From: Plecoglossus altivelis
Taxonomy: Eukaryota; Chordata; Actinopteri; Osmeriformes; Plecoglossidae
DNA: 64,000 nucleotides
Assembly (NCBI GenBank): GCA_036571765.1
Contig: BROE01000003.1
Coordinates: 16,299,452 to 16,363,451, forward strand
Direction: 5' to 3'
Shown here: positions 23,101 to 35,200 of the stretch, piece after piece
Layout: every line of letters starts with the position of its first letter
Position numbering within the stretch: the stretch's first letter is position 1
Notes under the pieces: model-generated
What the model was told of the DNA's origin: nothing
The model's input: only the letters and a program-made list of their open reading frames with translations
The model's database searches: none
Made by a program: the position numbers and the translations under genes

Positions 23101-25876
23101 TGTTTACTGTTTTATGATACACGGATATTGATGTTTTAAGATATACCTATGTTATCGTTTTAAGATATACCTATGTTATCGTTTTAAGATATACCTATGT
23201 TATCGTTTTAAGATATACCGATGCTGACATGTTAAGAGCATTCTATGCAGATGTGGTCAGTAAAGTACATCATTCCAGGCTGCACTGTAGTGCCACGATC
23301 ACCGATCTTGTTCCTTGTCATAGCTGCCCCTGACATCACAGGCCACAAGCGAAGCGAGAACAAAAACGAAGGCCAGCGGGCCGTCCTCCACTGCAAGGCT
23401 GTGGGTTACCCCTACCCCAACTGGTCCTGGCGCAAACTAGACAACGGAGTCTACATGGTACGACCCCCCCCCCCTCCTGCTTAGCGGGCTAAGCTGAATG
23501 TTCCTGTAGCCGCAACTAGAAATGCAAGGGAACGTCTGACAAAAGCAGTGACTGCAGAATCTCATGTGATAACCAGATGTAGCGAATGCTTCAACCGAAG
23601 TTGTTTCATCGCGCTGTAAACCGCTCTTTCCTCTCCCTGCTTCCGCTCGGTCTGCAGGATATCGATAACGCCTCCGGACGTTTCTTCGTCAACAACAAAG
23701 ACAACTACACCGAGCTGAGCATCGTCAACCTGGATATCGGGAAGGACCCGGGGGAGTACCAGTGCAACGCCACCAACATGATCGGCACCTCCTCCATGAT
23801 CTCGGTGCTCCGAGTGCGCAGCTACCTGGCTCCTCTCTGGCCTTTGCTGGGAGTTTTGGCTGAGGTCCTCATTCTGGTCATCATCATCGTGGTGTACGAG
23901 AAACGCAAGAAGCCCGACGATTTGCAGGACGGTGAGTCCCTGCGATGACGGTCACGTTTCAATCGCTGTTGAGGCTGCAGATGTTTTTGGTGGAAGCTGC
24001 GTTTTCCAGCAGATGTCTACAGCGCCGGTGTGTGTTTGTGTCGTAATCAAACCACAGTGAGCGTGTGAAGTCGGGGAAACAGTCCATTGGTCGCGGCTTG
24101 GGTTTAGTTCTCTCATAGGAGACATGAGATCAGTCACCTGACACTGTCCTTGCACCTTCGTTCAATTATTCAACCCCAAGCACATTGTCAACATACGGCC
24201 ATTGATGCAGCTGGATACGGCTTATCAGGACAGTTTTACTGATTTGATATTAATGAGAAAGAAGACACTGCAGTATAGCAAAGGTTTTTAATTATTCACG
24301 TCTGTTTGGGATCTTGTCATGTCCCCAGACTGTCTCGGGCAAAGATGTCGTCATGGGACTTGACTAAGTACACAGCTGTGACAACAGATTACATTTTGAC
24401 CAAACGTGTTTGACAAGGAAAGGTGTATTTTTCTGTTACCTTCATTTTCCTGAGACAGACGTGTCTTTAGTCCCTGTTCTAGTCTAGTACATTTTGGTTA
24501 GGTCAACTACTGAACTTATCATTTTCCGTTTTTGTATTATTTGGTGAAAATTCTTTCCTCCAAACCTTGAGCACCACACCACGCCGTGCAGTGCCTTGAA
24601 GTGGTTGCACACATCAAATATTTCCATTTGGTATGGTTGTGTTTGCATATTAAGATAGCTACTATGTATACTTCGTGTTTTGGCTACTTTCTTGGGGGTC
24701 TTGGGGGCTATCTCGTTCTTTATAACCACTGACCTTTGCACGTTTTGTAAAGCTCTTCTTGTAAGTCGCTTTGGATAAAATGAATAAATGTAACTATACT
24801 ATAATATCTTCCCCTCCCTTTCCCAAATTGCACAACCTAAACCATGTTTGTGGTAAGTAAGAGACTTTGCATGGCTCTTGCTTTTCAATAAGCATTCGAT
24901 ATCATCTCCTTACCGGCAACACTATTTCCCACATGTACAGGATCTGTACCAGAGTACAAGAGCATACAGCATATTTGCTGAATCCCTTGTATTATATTAA
25001 ATAAACAATTGAAGTCTAATTTCTTATTCTCGATTCTCGATCAACAAGTCCCCATTTTGGCTAGCTAATGTTCCGTTTTGTCATTGCTACTCAAGAAATG
25101 AGTTGTTGTCCTGTTTAAAGGACATGCCAAGGGTATCTTAACTTAATACGTACAGGTTCCTTATACACTCTCAAATCTATCCGAGCAAATCTACCTCTGT
25201 GTGTGGTGCTTGTCTATGCATGATGGTAGCGAAATAAACGAAAGTGGCCTTTTGCCAGACGTTGTCAGACAGCTCTTTGGAGTTTTGTGCTTGTTTGGCA
25301 TTACCTCCTGTTTGCGTGTGACCTCATGCCGAGCTGGTTGTCTGAGGAAACTGCACATTAGGGAATGACATCCTCACCTCCATTCCTGCTCCATGCCATC
25401 AGCATGACTGCGCTTCATATCCGATCCTACTCGTTCCTCTGTTGCACAGCAAGAGCTCAGACAACATGCGCCTTGTTACTGTGCTACTACTGTAACATGT
25501 TGCGCTTCTGCAAAGACAAAAAGTGAAAAGAAATCCCCATTTCATCTGGTTGCACACCAGTGATTTATTTGTACTGAATTCTCAACATTTTCCCTTGCGG
25601 CTTCAGATGACGAACCAGCTGGACCTATGTAAGTACAACTTTGTTCTAGATTGTTCGAGTATTGCAATGACAGATTTACTTTTTTTTCCCGTTTCCGTAT
25701 ACAGTAAATTGTTTCTACTTATGTTTTGAAAGTTTGAGCTTGTCTTATGTTGTGTGTTCAGTCATTATTTGGGGCATGATCTGCCCAATTGTGTCAATGA
25801 CATATCCTATTTCAGGAAAACTAATTCCACCAACAACCACAAAGACAAAAATCTGCGCCAGAGGAATACAAACTGA
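17186..25876 (+). CDS. nptn: nptn, neuroplastin (Np65-type, three Ig domains)
   Basis: Synaptic immunoglobulin-superfamily adhesion protein; an auxiliary subunit of plasma-membrane Ca2+ ATPases and of monocarboxylate transporters (family knowledge). Exons: 17186-17273 (signal peptide), 20200-20547 (Ig1), 21629-21803 and 21917-22011 (Ig2), 23324-23457 and 23658-23931 (Ig3, membrane helix), 25607-25628 (microexon), 25816-25876. Total 398 aa, equal to human Np65. Ig1 has GDTFELYCDVVG and DAGTYECRASNDP; Ig2 has DAGEYMCVF; Ig3 has ITGHKRSENKNEGQ and DPGEYQCNATN. The membrane helix LLGVLAEVLILVIIIVVY keeps the buried Glu typical of basigin/neuroplastin. The tail MKTNSTNNHKDKNLRQRNTN is identical to mammals as I recall it. 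Exon 2 is in phase, so skipping it would give the two-Ig Np55 form. Fish may have two paralogs; which one is undetermined. Confidence 0.97.
18531..18574. repeat. (CA)n microsatellite, nptn intron 1
   Basis: About 22 interrupted CA units, with single t and extra c interruptions. Confidence 0.95.
23121..23221. repeat. 24-bp tandem repeat in nptn intron 4, about four copies
   Basis: Unit close to gttttaagatatacctatg followed by ttatc. Three copies are nearly identical and the outer ones diverge. It is AT-rich and about 100 bases before exon 5. Confidence 0.9.
24730..24792 (+). repeat. L2-type SINE/LINE 3' tail in nptn intron
   Basis: gtaagtcgctttggataaaa followed by tgaataaatg is the L2-type tail found on many fish SINEs. 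The body probably extends upstream, to about 24500, but is not delimited. Confidence 0.6.
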
Positions 25877-28800
25877 GCAGATTGTCAACTAAGTGAGTAT
25901 TTAATCTCCATCCTCCTCTCGTTAGTGCCAAGAGCAATGAACTGCAGATCACGCTGTTTATCCAGTTTTCGGTCATGTTGCTAGAATGACTGTATGTCAA
26001 CATCGAAATTGCTTTAAGATCAATTTCGACTGTCTTCTCTCCGCTCTTCGTTTCCAGATAGAAACATATTCTCGATGTATTGACCGTATGAAGGTAAACA
26101 AGAAGGAGATTCATAGCAATTGTTCGTAAAATATATCTGCCATTAAGTATGGATGAAGAGGAGCCTACTGGATATAATGTATGGGGCATGCCTTATGATT
26201 TTATTGTGAAAGGTCGACGAACCCAGAGCGGCCCATTCCTTATAATGTTGTTACCATTATAACCACTGTTGCTGCATGCTGTTGTGTATGATTTTATCCA
26301 ATGATCAGATTTATTCTATTTTGACTGATTCTTGAGGAGCATGCAAGATATTAACCTTCTGTTTCATACAGAAATGGCTTTTTGGTTTGTTTGTTTGAGA
26401 GTGGCTTTTCTGTAGATCAACTTTTGTGTTCTAGAAGCATCATCAACTTTGCAATGTAAAAGAAAATGACACCAGATATGTTATGACAAGTTTTGTACAG
26501 TTTCTCATTCTGCTATACTATTTTATAAGTTGGTACTTGTTTAAAATTTTAAGGGCTTTGCAATGTCCCACTGAATTTGACAGAGGTATAATTTAATGGT
26601 ACTTGTATGTATTTATGTATCAAGATCACCTAATATAACTAAACGTAGTAATATTAAGGCTATTCATACTGTGTGATACATTTAAAAGTTGGAAATAATG
26701 GAGAATATGTACAAACTTCATTCAGTAAATGTACTCGGATCCTTTAAACATATTGATTTAGATTTTAAGTATGCGTATTGTACAGCATGGCTATCCTATG
26801 CAATTATTATCCATATTGACATGTATTGAAAACGTATCATAGCTTTTGAGTTCTCTCTGTAATAAAGCTTTAAAATAGTCGTCACTGTTAGAGCTTCAAC
26901 ATAGCTATGACACAACTGCATGGATTCTTTATAGCTAAAGTGGGAGACGGCGCAAGACGGTCAGGTTTGAAACTTGTCAAGCAATCGCAAAATCCTTATT
27001 AATTTTTAAGAATAAAAATCTATAAAAACGGATTGAGTCTTTAACCTTGGTTATGTTTTGTAGACTGCAATGTGAGTGCATGTACACTGTTATGCGAAAT
27101 ATATCTGGGCACTGTGAGATATTTTTCAGCACTGTGAAGACATCAGCTTAGACAAAATGTCCTGGTTTGTATTGTTGCTCATGTAAACAGCACCACCCCA
27201 TGGATATTCGAAATACTTAAAGTTGACCTCCAAACATGCAGGCAACTCCAGTGAGAAGTTCGCTTGAAGAATGCGAAAGCTAAATATAATAATGTATAGC
27301 TCAATGAAGACTAGATCAACTAATTATAGAAAGAAGTTTTCACAAGGTCAGTTTCTTCCTTCAGATCTTGAATCAGGTCTTCGCGCATGAGCATGTCACG
27401 ATGTTGCCTTTCCTGGTGCACCAATGTTTTGAAATCAGCGATTGCCTTAATATGACCAAATTTAGAATTTGAATTGTGCATTTAATCAGGAAAACAGTTA
27501 TTTTCTGTCAGCAAGACTGTTTCTGATAGGTGATACCTGACTTCCTACCTCCATCTCCGTCCACAGAAGTAATTTGATGTAACCGGGGAGAAGGAATGAA
27601 ACAGCCCTATGAAATACGTCTTTCTAATTTCCCACTAGTAATGTCTCGGTTTTCAAGGAAAGGATGGAATGAGACAACAGCAGAAATGTCACTTCATACT
27701 CAATTGAGGTGATCGTGTTGCAATTTTATCCACATGGCCATTGTATTTTGTTAAATTTGTATGCGATGCATGTGAAACGGCAAAAACCTGGAGGGGGCAC
27801 CATTGGCTCAGAAAATCAAATTACCTATCATGATATTACACATCAAGCTTTAGACTGTTACATGACACATTTCACGTTTCAGTGGTGGGCATTTAGATTA
27901 TTTTAAAAAATACATATATATATATATTTATGGAAGTTTAGGATAGCATAGAAATATAGACAGAAACAAGGTTTATTCAAAAATTCCCTCGCACTTTTCT
28001 ATTTAAAAAGTTGGTGATCAAATACAAACATTCAGCTATGTTTTCACAAGGTCCAGAAATGTAATGTATCTGTTCTGGGTACGAGTCTATTCGAGATATA
28101 TTCTTCAAAACCATTCCACGAAAGAGAAGAATAAACCGTTATCAGATTAATTAGATCCATTTAACAATGAGTGTGCAGAATTACCATCTGGTTGCAGTTA
28201 GATCCGGGGCACTTTACAGTTTTCAGTAATCAGTTTTCAGTCATTATAAATGAACACAGATTTTTGGTGTCTATCCTTTTTAGACCTTTGGGGTTCAGAC
28301 TGAATACACATAACTGATCAGGTTAATGTGTTAACATATGAATTCAAATATTGAACAGATGGGCATCTTTCTTTCTTTTTTATATTCTTTTTAACAAAAA
28401 ATGTAACCCATGCATACCTATATAGCCATGTGAGTTAGAGAGCTATTCAGTGTTCAACGAATTCAAAGTATTGTTTCCAGATTAGAAAGTAATTTGAGTG
28501 GGAACAAAGCTACACAAATTAATCGCTTGTCTTTAAAACTTGGATGTGGATAGAGCCTATAACAATTAGCTGCACCATACATACACCGAAAGCCGTAGGC
28601 ATCTTAAAATCAAAACAGATGTTCAAAAAACGAGCCATGTCATCAAAATAAGTGACCAACGACACGGCAAAGATATAGTAACATACTTGAATCATCCTTT
28701 AAAATATCCTGCCTGGAAAGGGCTGGGCGCATGTGCTGTATTCGCTCCTATGGCAACCCCATTAGAGCCAATAATATTCACGTTATTAGAGAGCACGAGG

Positions 28801-29249
28801 ATGGTGGAGGATCAGTGATGTCAGTGCTTTTTGAATGCTGGTACGGGCTGCGTGAATGCGTGGAATCTTTTTGCTATTGACAGGACTCAAATATTCCAGC
28901 ATGAGATGATGCTTTGTCATTGAGGATATCACACTCTGGTACGTCCGACACACAGCATGCTTCGTCCTGGTGTCAGCTCATGCACACCTTGATTTTTGGA
29001 TTTCACGCATCTCCCGGGCATGTCTAATATCGTCGGACTCACGAGGCACGTATCATTGGAACATCTCAATGGTTGAAACCAGGAGCACGTTCCAAGTGTC
29101 AAAGACTCGACCTGTCCCTGCTGATGCTCCGTCACTGCTTGTTGCATTCTGAACCACTAAGTCTATAAGATTTATGTTTAGTCATTGCTCCATTTTGCGT
29201 CCCTTTGTTCACGGAATTCTTCTAAAGCACATTTCTTTTTCTTTTCATA
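25877..29249. other. nptn 3' UTR and hcn4 upstream region
   Basis: About the first 1 kb is likely nptn 3' UTR. The remainder is AT-rich up to about 28.7 kb. Near 28720-28850 composition becomes less AT-rich and contains cctatggcaaccc, resembling an RFX X-box half. This is a plausible hcn4 promoter or 5' UTR, about 0.4-0.5 kb before its ATG. No additional exon was recognised. Confidence 0.5.
26861..26866 (+). terminator. polyadenylation signal AATAAA, nptn
   Basis: AATAAA 985 bases after the nptn stop, in an AT-rich 3' UTR-like stretch; the first clear signal downstream. Confidence 0.5.
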
Positions 29250-32200
29250 ATGGAGAAATTCCATTCTTCCATGCGAAAACGTCTGTACAGCTTGCCGCAA
29301 AACATTGGACAAAAAGCCTTTATGACTGACGAAGGAGATAGCGGTGACAAGGACACCAAGAAAAGTATTGGATTGAAGCAGTTGCCCTCACCGTCTCCCG
29401 CAAGCAGTTGCAAAAGCATTGGACACACCAAGAACGGAGACTTGGAAACTGATGTCACCGTGAAGACCAACTTGAACGGGGACTGTCGCCTGTTCAGAGG
29501 GAGTCTTTCCTCCATCACCGGCCGACATAACGTGGGATCGGATCCAGCTGAGCAGCGGCGCCTAATCCCCGAGGCAGATGCTAGTGTCAACGAGGAGAGT
29601 TTTCTGAGAGAACATGGCCCAGGGGGCGAACAGGGAGCACTGCTGTGTAGCCGTGGTGGTGCGGCGTCGCTTTTTGACCAGTCGAGTTTCATCAAGTTAG
29701 AAGGAACCGATCAAATTATGCCAGACGACGACAGGTTGTATCAAGCGGGCTTCATGCACCGTCAGTTTGGGGCGATGCTTCAACCGGGAGTCAACAAGTT
29801 CTCTTTGCGAATGTTAGGGAGTGAGAGGGCCGTGGAGCATGAGCGAGAGCGCGTGAAATCCGCAGGATTCTGGATCATTCATCCATACAGTGATTTTAGG
29901 TATTATTTGTTGTACAGATGATCTTTAACTCTGATCATGTATTTCTTATTTAAGTATATTGACAGGTTAAAAAAAAATCCCCGAGGCGATAAAATATTAC
30001 TATATTTCTATATAATAACAATCAAATGTATGCCTATGTTTGCATAAGTGAAGTCACATGTCATATTCAACTGACTAGCCTATTTAACCAAGGTGTTTCC
30101 AAGGGTACAATGCTAAAGAGGCGTTTGAGTGGATATTAGGTAATAGATCCAGTAATTGGCCCGCCTCTATGATCACTAATTGAAGCGCACCTTTTTGACT
30201 CGTGGAATCCGTTATTTCAGTATTGGCTTGCATGAGAAAGGATTTAACTCCCATTTAAAATCCTCTTACAGCTACACTTACACAACTAGCTCGCAAGCAA
30301 CAACAACAACAACAACAAAACTATAAAAAATATGCATGTGGTATGTGAGACAGAAAGATATAGATGTAGAGATTCAAAATGCAAATATATATGTTTTGCG
30401 TGTCAAATGTCTTTTTAGACATGGAACGGAATTGGAATTGGAATTGGACATGGAACTAGAATTCCAATTGTCACAGACACACTAAAATAATATTTTCATG
30501 ACATTTAACCTTGAAGTACCCACTTATCATATTTCACTATAGACAGTAGAGCAGCCTGATGTGTGCCGTTGTCATTTGTTTCCACTCTGTTGAATTACAC
30601 TTTTTATCAGTTAGCGAGGGCAATGGATTACAGTGAGTGCACCAGCAGCTTGGGAATGTGGTAATCAAAATAGGGTAACATGACCATTCAAGATATTAGA
30701 AGCACACATCAAAGGAGATTATTACAGGACAATTAGTCTAATGGAGCAGATATGGTGTGGTTGGGGAGGGGACAGCGCTCACAACACGGCAGCAGAGAAA
30801 GAGATTGGAATAAAAATGATGGGAGTGAGAAATCAGGCCGCTCGAGCAAATAGGTCTGCCAGCTGTCAGTCCTGCGGTGCGTTGGAGGTGTCACTGCCCT
30901 GGGCTTTGTTAGCGTAGAAGCTAATACTCTGCAGATCAGAACGCAATGGTTCGGACGCGATGCGACCGCTGCTGAAGTCGAAGCCTGCAAATACGAACCG
31001 TCAATATCGCAGACCCAGATTTGCAAGTATGGTGGTAAATTCAACAAAATTCTTAATTTAGTGGAAGTCAAAGTTAAGCTTCAACAACGTATTCATACAC
31101 CCATGGTGCGTTCGCACTTAAACTTTGTGGTTCTTACCACAGTGCAAACTTTATGTAATGGACGTACATTTCCTAACGTCACAGTTTGCTAAATCACAAG
31201 CAGACGTCAATTCCCTCATTAAACATGTAGTTAATCTCGTAGTGACGATGTTCAAATGAAAAGGGCCGTTTAAATATGACAACAGGACGCCATTGACCAC
31301 TCAGTCCTGCCCTAACCCACAGGTGTGCGTACAAGGAAGCATCAAGCAAGGTTACCGCTGTGATGTTAGTACTTTCCTCTGGCAACAAGAGATAAGTACC
31401 CAGTACAAATATGATCCCTTTTTCAGCTGACCTGATTGATCTAAGCTTCTTTGACCGCTTTTAAGCCTTTTTGTGTTCACTTTGCTTGTAGTTCCCTTCT
31501 CTCCATCCCTCGTGTACTTTGACATCCCTGCCTCTTTACGACCCAGATAAGAGTCGTCTTCTGGACCCAGTGGATAGGGCCTCTTCGTGCTGCTCTGTGT
31601 GCTTACGGCCCCCCTAAAGGGAATTAGAGTATGTCCTGCAAAGTGGAGGTGGTGGGAGGTGACTGTACATTCGCGGGGCCATAACGCGCTGTCCTTTTTT
31701 GGAGGAGGGGGGGGGGGGGGGGGTCCAGCTGTTTCTGTGCTGGTGCAGCAATAGCGTGACGTGTGCAGGGCGGTAATGCTAACTACTCAACATCTGGCCG
31801 CTGAGCGCTGACTCCTACTGATGACATGGAGTCCTGGGAGATAACGGTGGATTTAGCAAGAGAGGGGAAGTGCAATTAGGACCAGTGTGTCACTGCAGGG
31901 GCAACAAGCAGATGAAGGGTTGAATGCAAATGCTTTGTTTGGCAGAGGACAACAGAAAGCTGATTATAACAAATGGTTGCCCTGCCCTCGGTGGGTGGTG
32001 CTTTTGGTGAGGTTACAGTGTTCTGTGGACAGAGTGCTTGGGATGACCGTGTGTTGCCGCAAACGCCATCGACCGTACTCCTCTGTGTTCTGTCCTTCTG
32101 TGTTCTGTCGTCACAACAGGCCACAGGAAGCTCATTTGAAAGCAGAACGTGGCCTCAATTTCAGTCATGCATCTTGGGCCCGATGTCACTGTGTGTCGAT

Positions 32201-35200
32201 TATTCTAGCCGCATTCATTTATTGGTCTCCTGAACATTGCTGAAAAGTGTATATTTGTTATCTGCTGACTGATAAACCTGGGCTATTGAAGCATCCATTC
32301 AATCACTGTTCACTTTTCATCCCTGCTTATATACTGTATACTGGAAAGTACGACTGCAGACGTCCTCTCGCTTGATCTGTTACATACGCTTGGTTTGATG
32401 AATGTCATGGCAGACGAAGAAATGGCAGATGTCCTTGGGATTCTACACTTCTCAATAGCTGTACAGTACAGCTTGTGCTGCGATTTAAATGTAGAACATT
32501 CTAGAAGGAAGGCTTGATTGGTTAATGCATGCGTCTTCGCAGGCCTGTTTCAAAATGCTGGTGTGTGCTCAGCTTGTAATACGTACTGGGCTGTAGTGGG
32601 TATTATTCTTATCCTGGATTGATTGTTGCCTTAATTACAACAAAGGGATTTGAGTGGAATATAGAACCAAGCACTTGCTGGCTGGTACACAAATACCCTT
32701 TAAAATGAGCTCCAGTTCCCCTCTTTATACATAGTTATGTAGCATTCTATTATTTCAGGATAGTATTTTTTGTGGTCTGTTCTTTAGGCAGATCCATGCG
32801 GTGACTGTAGTTTCATTGGCACGCCAGATAATAATTGCAACCTTAGTTGCGATGATTGCATTTTTATGACAGAAGAAAGGGGCGTATATTAAATCAATCA
32901 GATATTAAGTCATTAATCCGTGCCTAATCCTTGTAAATGGAGGCTCATGCTACACACAGGAATGGTGTTACACCAACACCTACAACAAGAAGCTTACATC
33001 CAGTCACATCGGCAGGTGCGGGAAGGTACGTTACGACGAATCGTGTGATTGGTCAGATCGTAAACTCTGATTGAACCCGGTTGCAGGTTCTACTGGGATC
33101 TGATCATGTTGCTGCTGATGGTGGGGAACCTGATCATCATTCCCGTGGGCATCACCTTCTTCAAGGACGAGCACACGCCTCCCTGGATCGTCTTCAACGT
33201 GGTCTCCGACACCTTCTTCCTCATGGATCTGGTCCTCAACTTCCGCACGGGCATCGTCAAGGAGGACAACACGGAGATCATCCTGGATCCGCAGCAGATC
33301 AAGATCAAGTACCTGAGGAGCTGGTTCGTGGTGGACTTCATCTCCTCCATCCCCGTCGACTACATCTTCCTCATCGTGGAGACGCGCATCGACTCGGACT
33401 TCTACAAGACGGCCAGGGCGCTGAGGATCGTCCGCTTCACTAAGATCCTCAGTTTGCTCCGCCTGCTGCGTCTCTCCAGACTGATCCGCTACATCCACCA
33501 ATGGGAGGAGGTATGGCCTGCTGGGACTTGTAGTCCTACTCTCTCTCCTCTCACACCCGAGTCTTTGTGTGAACATGGCTCCCCCGAGCAATGAAGAATC
33601 TGCGCCTCACATTTGCTATAGTTTATAGACATAATATCCGCTCAAAAATTATCCTTGGTTTCACGTCCTCAAACCTTGGTGCTACATCACCTTCAATTTC
33701 ACCCATCGCTATCCTTGTTGCATCATCAGGTTTCCCCCTGCAAGTGGTCACTGAAAAAAAGGATAGTCCCTTGCATGTTCTTTTCCCTGTAATTCCCATC
33801 AAGATCACAGCCGCTGTGTGGGCCATTAGGGGCGTTTGGAGATGATTACATAACCCTGAATATCCCTTGTGCTGGTGGTCAAAGGCAGATTTAGAACAAT
33901 GCAACCCCGGAAGAGGACTTATATTACAAGCAACCTGCTATAATGCTTTGATAATCCTGAGCACTCATTAAAAAGGAATATTTCCATACACTAAGAAATG
34001 AATTCATGATCTGTGATTGAACCCTGATCAATGCTTCTAATCTGTACTCAATAGATTTTTCACATGACCTATGACCTGGCTAGCGCCATGGTGCGCATTG
34101 TCAACCTGATTGCCATGATGCTGCTGCTGTGTCACTGGGATGGATGTCTGCAGTTCCTGGTTCCCATGCTGCAGGACTTCCCATCAGACTGCTGGGTAAC
34201 CAGGAACAAGATGGTGGTGAGTTAACCAAGGAAGAGATGAAAAAAAGTTCTTGTTTACAAGCATAAATGTGCATCAACTTTGGTTCCTTGGGCAAAGATA
34301 CTTGGACAGGAACCCCCCCCCCTCCCAACTCCTCTCTTTCTCTCTCCTGTAGAATGACACGTGGGGGCAGCAGTATTCCTACGCCTTGTTCAAGGCTATG
34401 AGTCACATGCTGTGTATTGGGTATGGCCTGTACCCTCCTATCGGCATGGCAGACGTGTGGCTGACCATCCTCAGCATGATCGTGGGTGCCACCTGCTTTG
34501 CTATGTTTGTAGGGCACGCCACAGCCCTGATCCAATCCCTGGACTCGTCTCGACGACAGTACCAGGAGAAAGTGAGTGATTTCGGGGGGACGGGGGAAGG
34601 ACTGACAGCATCTGCTCGTCACAAACTGGTCCAGAAAAATGAACTATAAACCATCTTAAAAGTTGTAGCTGAAGTAATGAAGCTCAAAAAGAAGTTCAAA
34701 AAGATTATTAAAATTCACCAGCATCATATATGTCTATACATGTTTATAATTAGACATATATTTGTAAATAAAAGGAATATATAAAAGCCGCAAGAACGAT
34801 CTAACCAGAAAAGCTTCCCCAAAAATAAGACTGAGGAAAGAGGTGAGAAAATGAAGGGAATTTAGGAGAAAAACGCAGTAAAAATCCTCCATCCTTTTGC
34901 ATTAGTGGTGGATTGGCTGCCCCTGTAGACCGGTAAACATGATTACATGCAGACTGCTGACAACAGCTGAATTTATCTGATGAATCAGGTGCGTGTGTGT
35001 CTGTGTGCGTGTCTGTGTGCCCGTGTGTGTGTGTGTGTGTGTGCGTGTGTCTGTGTGCGTGTTTGTGTGCCTGTGTGTGTGTGTGTGTGTGTCGGGGGGG
35101 GGGGTCGTTATCAGGACAGTTTTAAGGACATTACTTTGGCTACACACCTTGCTATAATATGGCTGGCTGCCAATACTAATGATTGCTAGTCAGATATTCT

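Noticed and set aside
31887..32243. 118-aa open frame in hcn4 intron 1
   Set aside because: No domain, no family resemblance and no splice context; consistent with chance.
33031..33591. 186-aa minus-strand frame rich in Asp/Glu opposite hcn4 exon 2
   Set aside because: Antisense shadow of the conserved S1-S4 exon.
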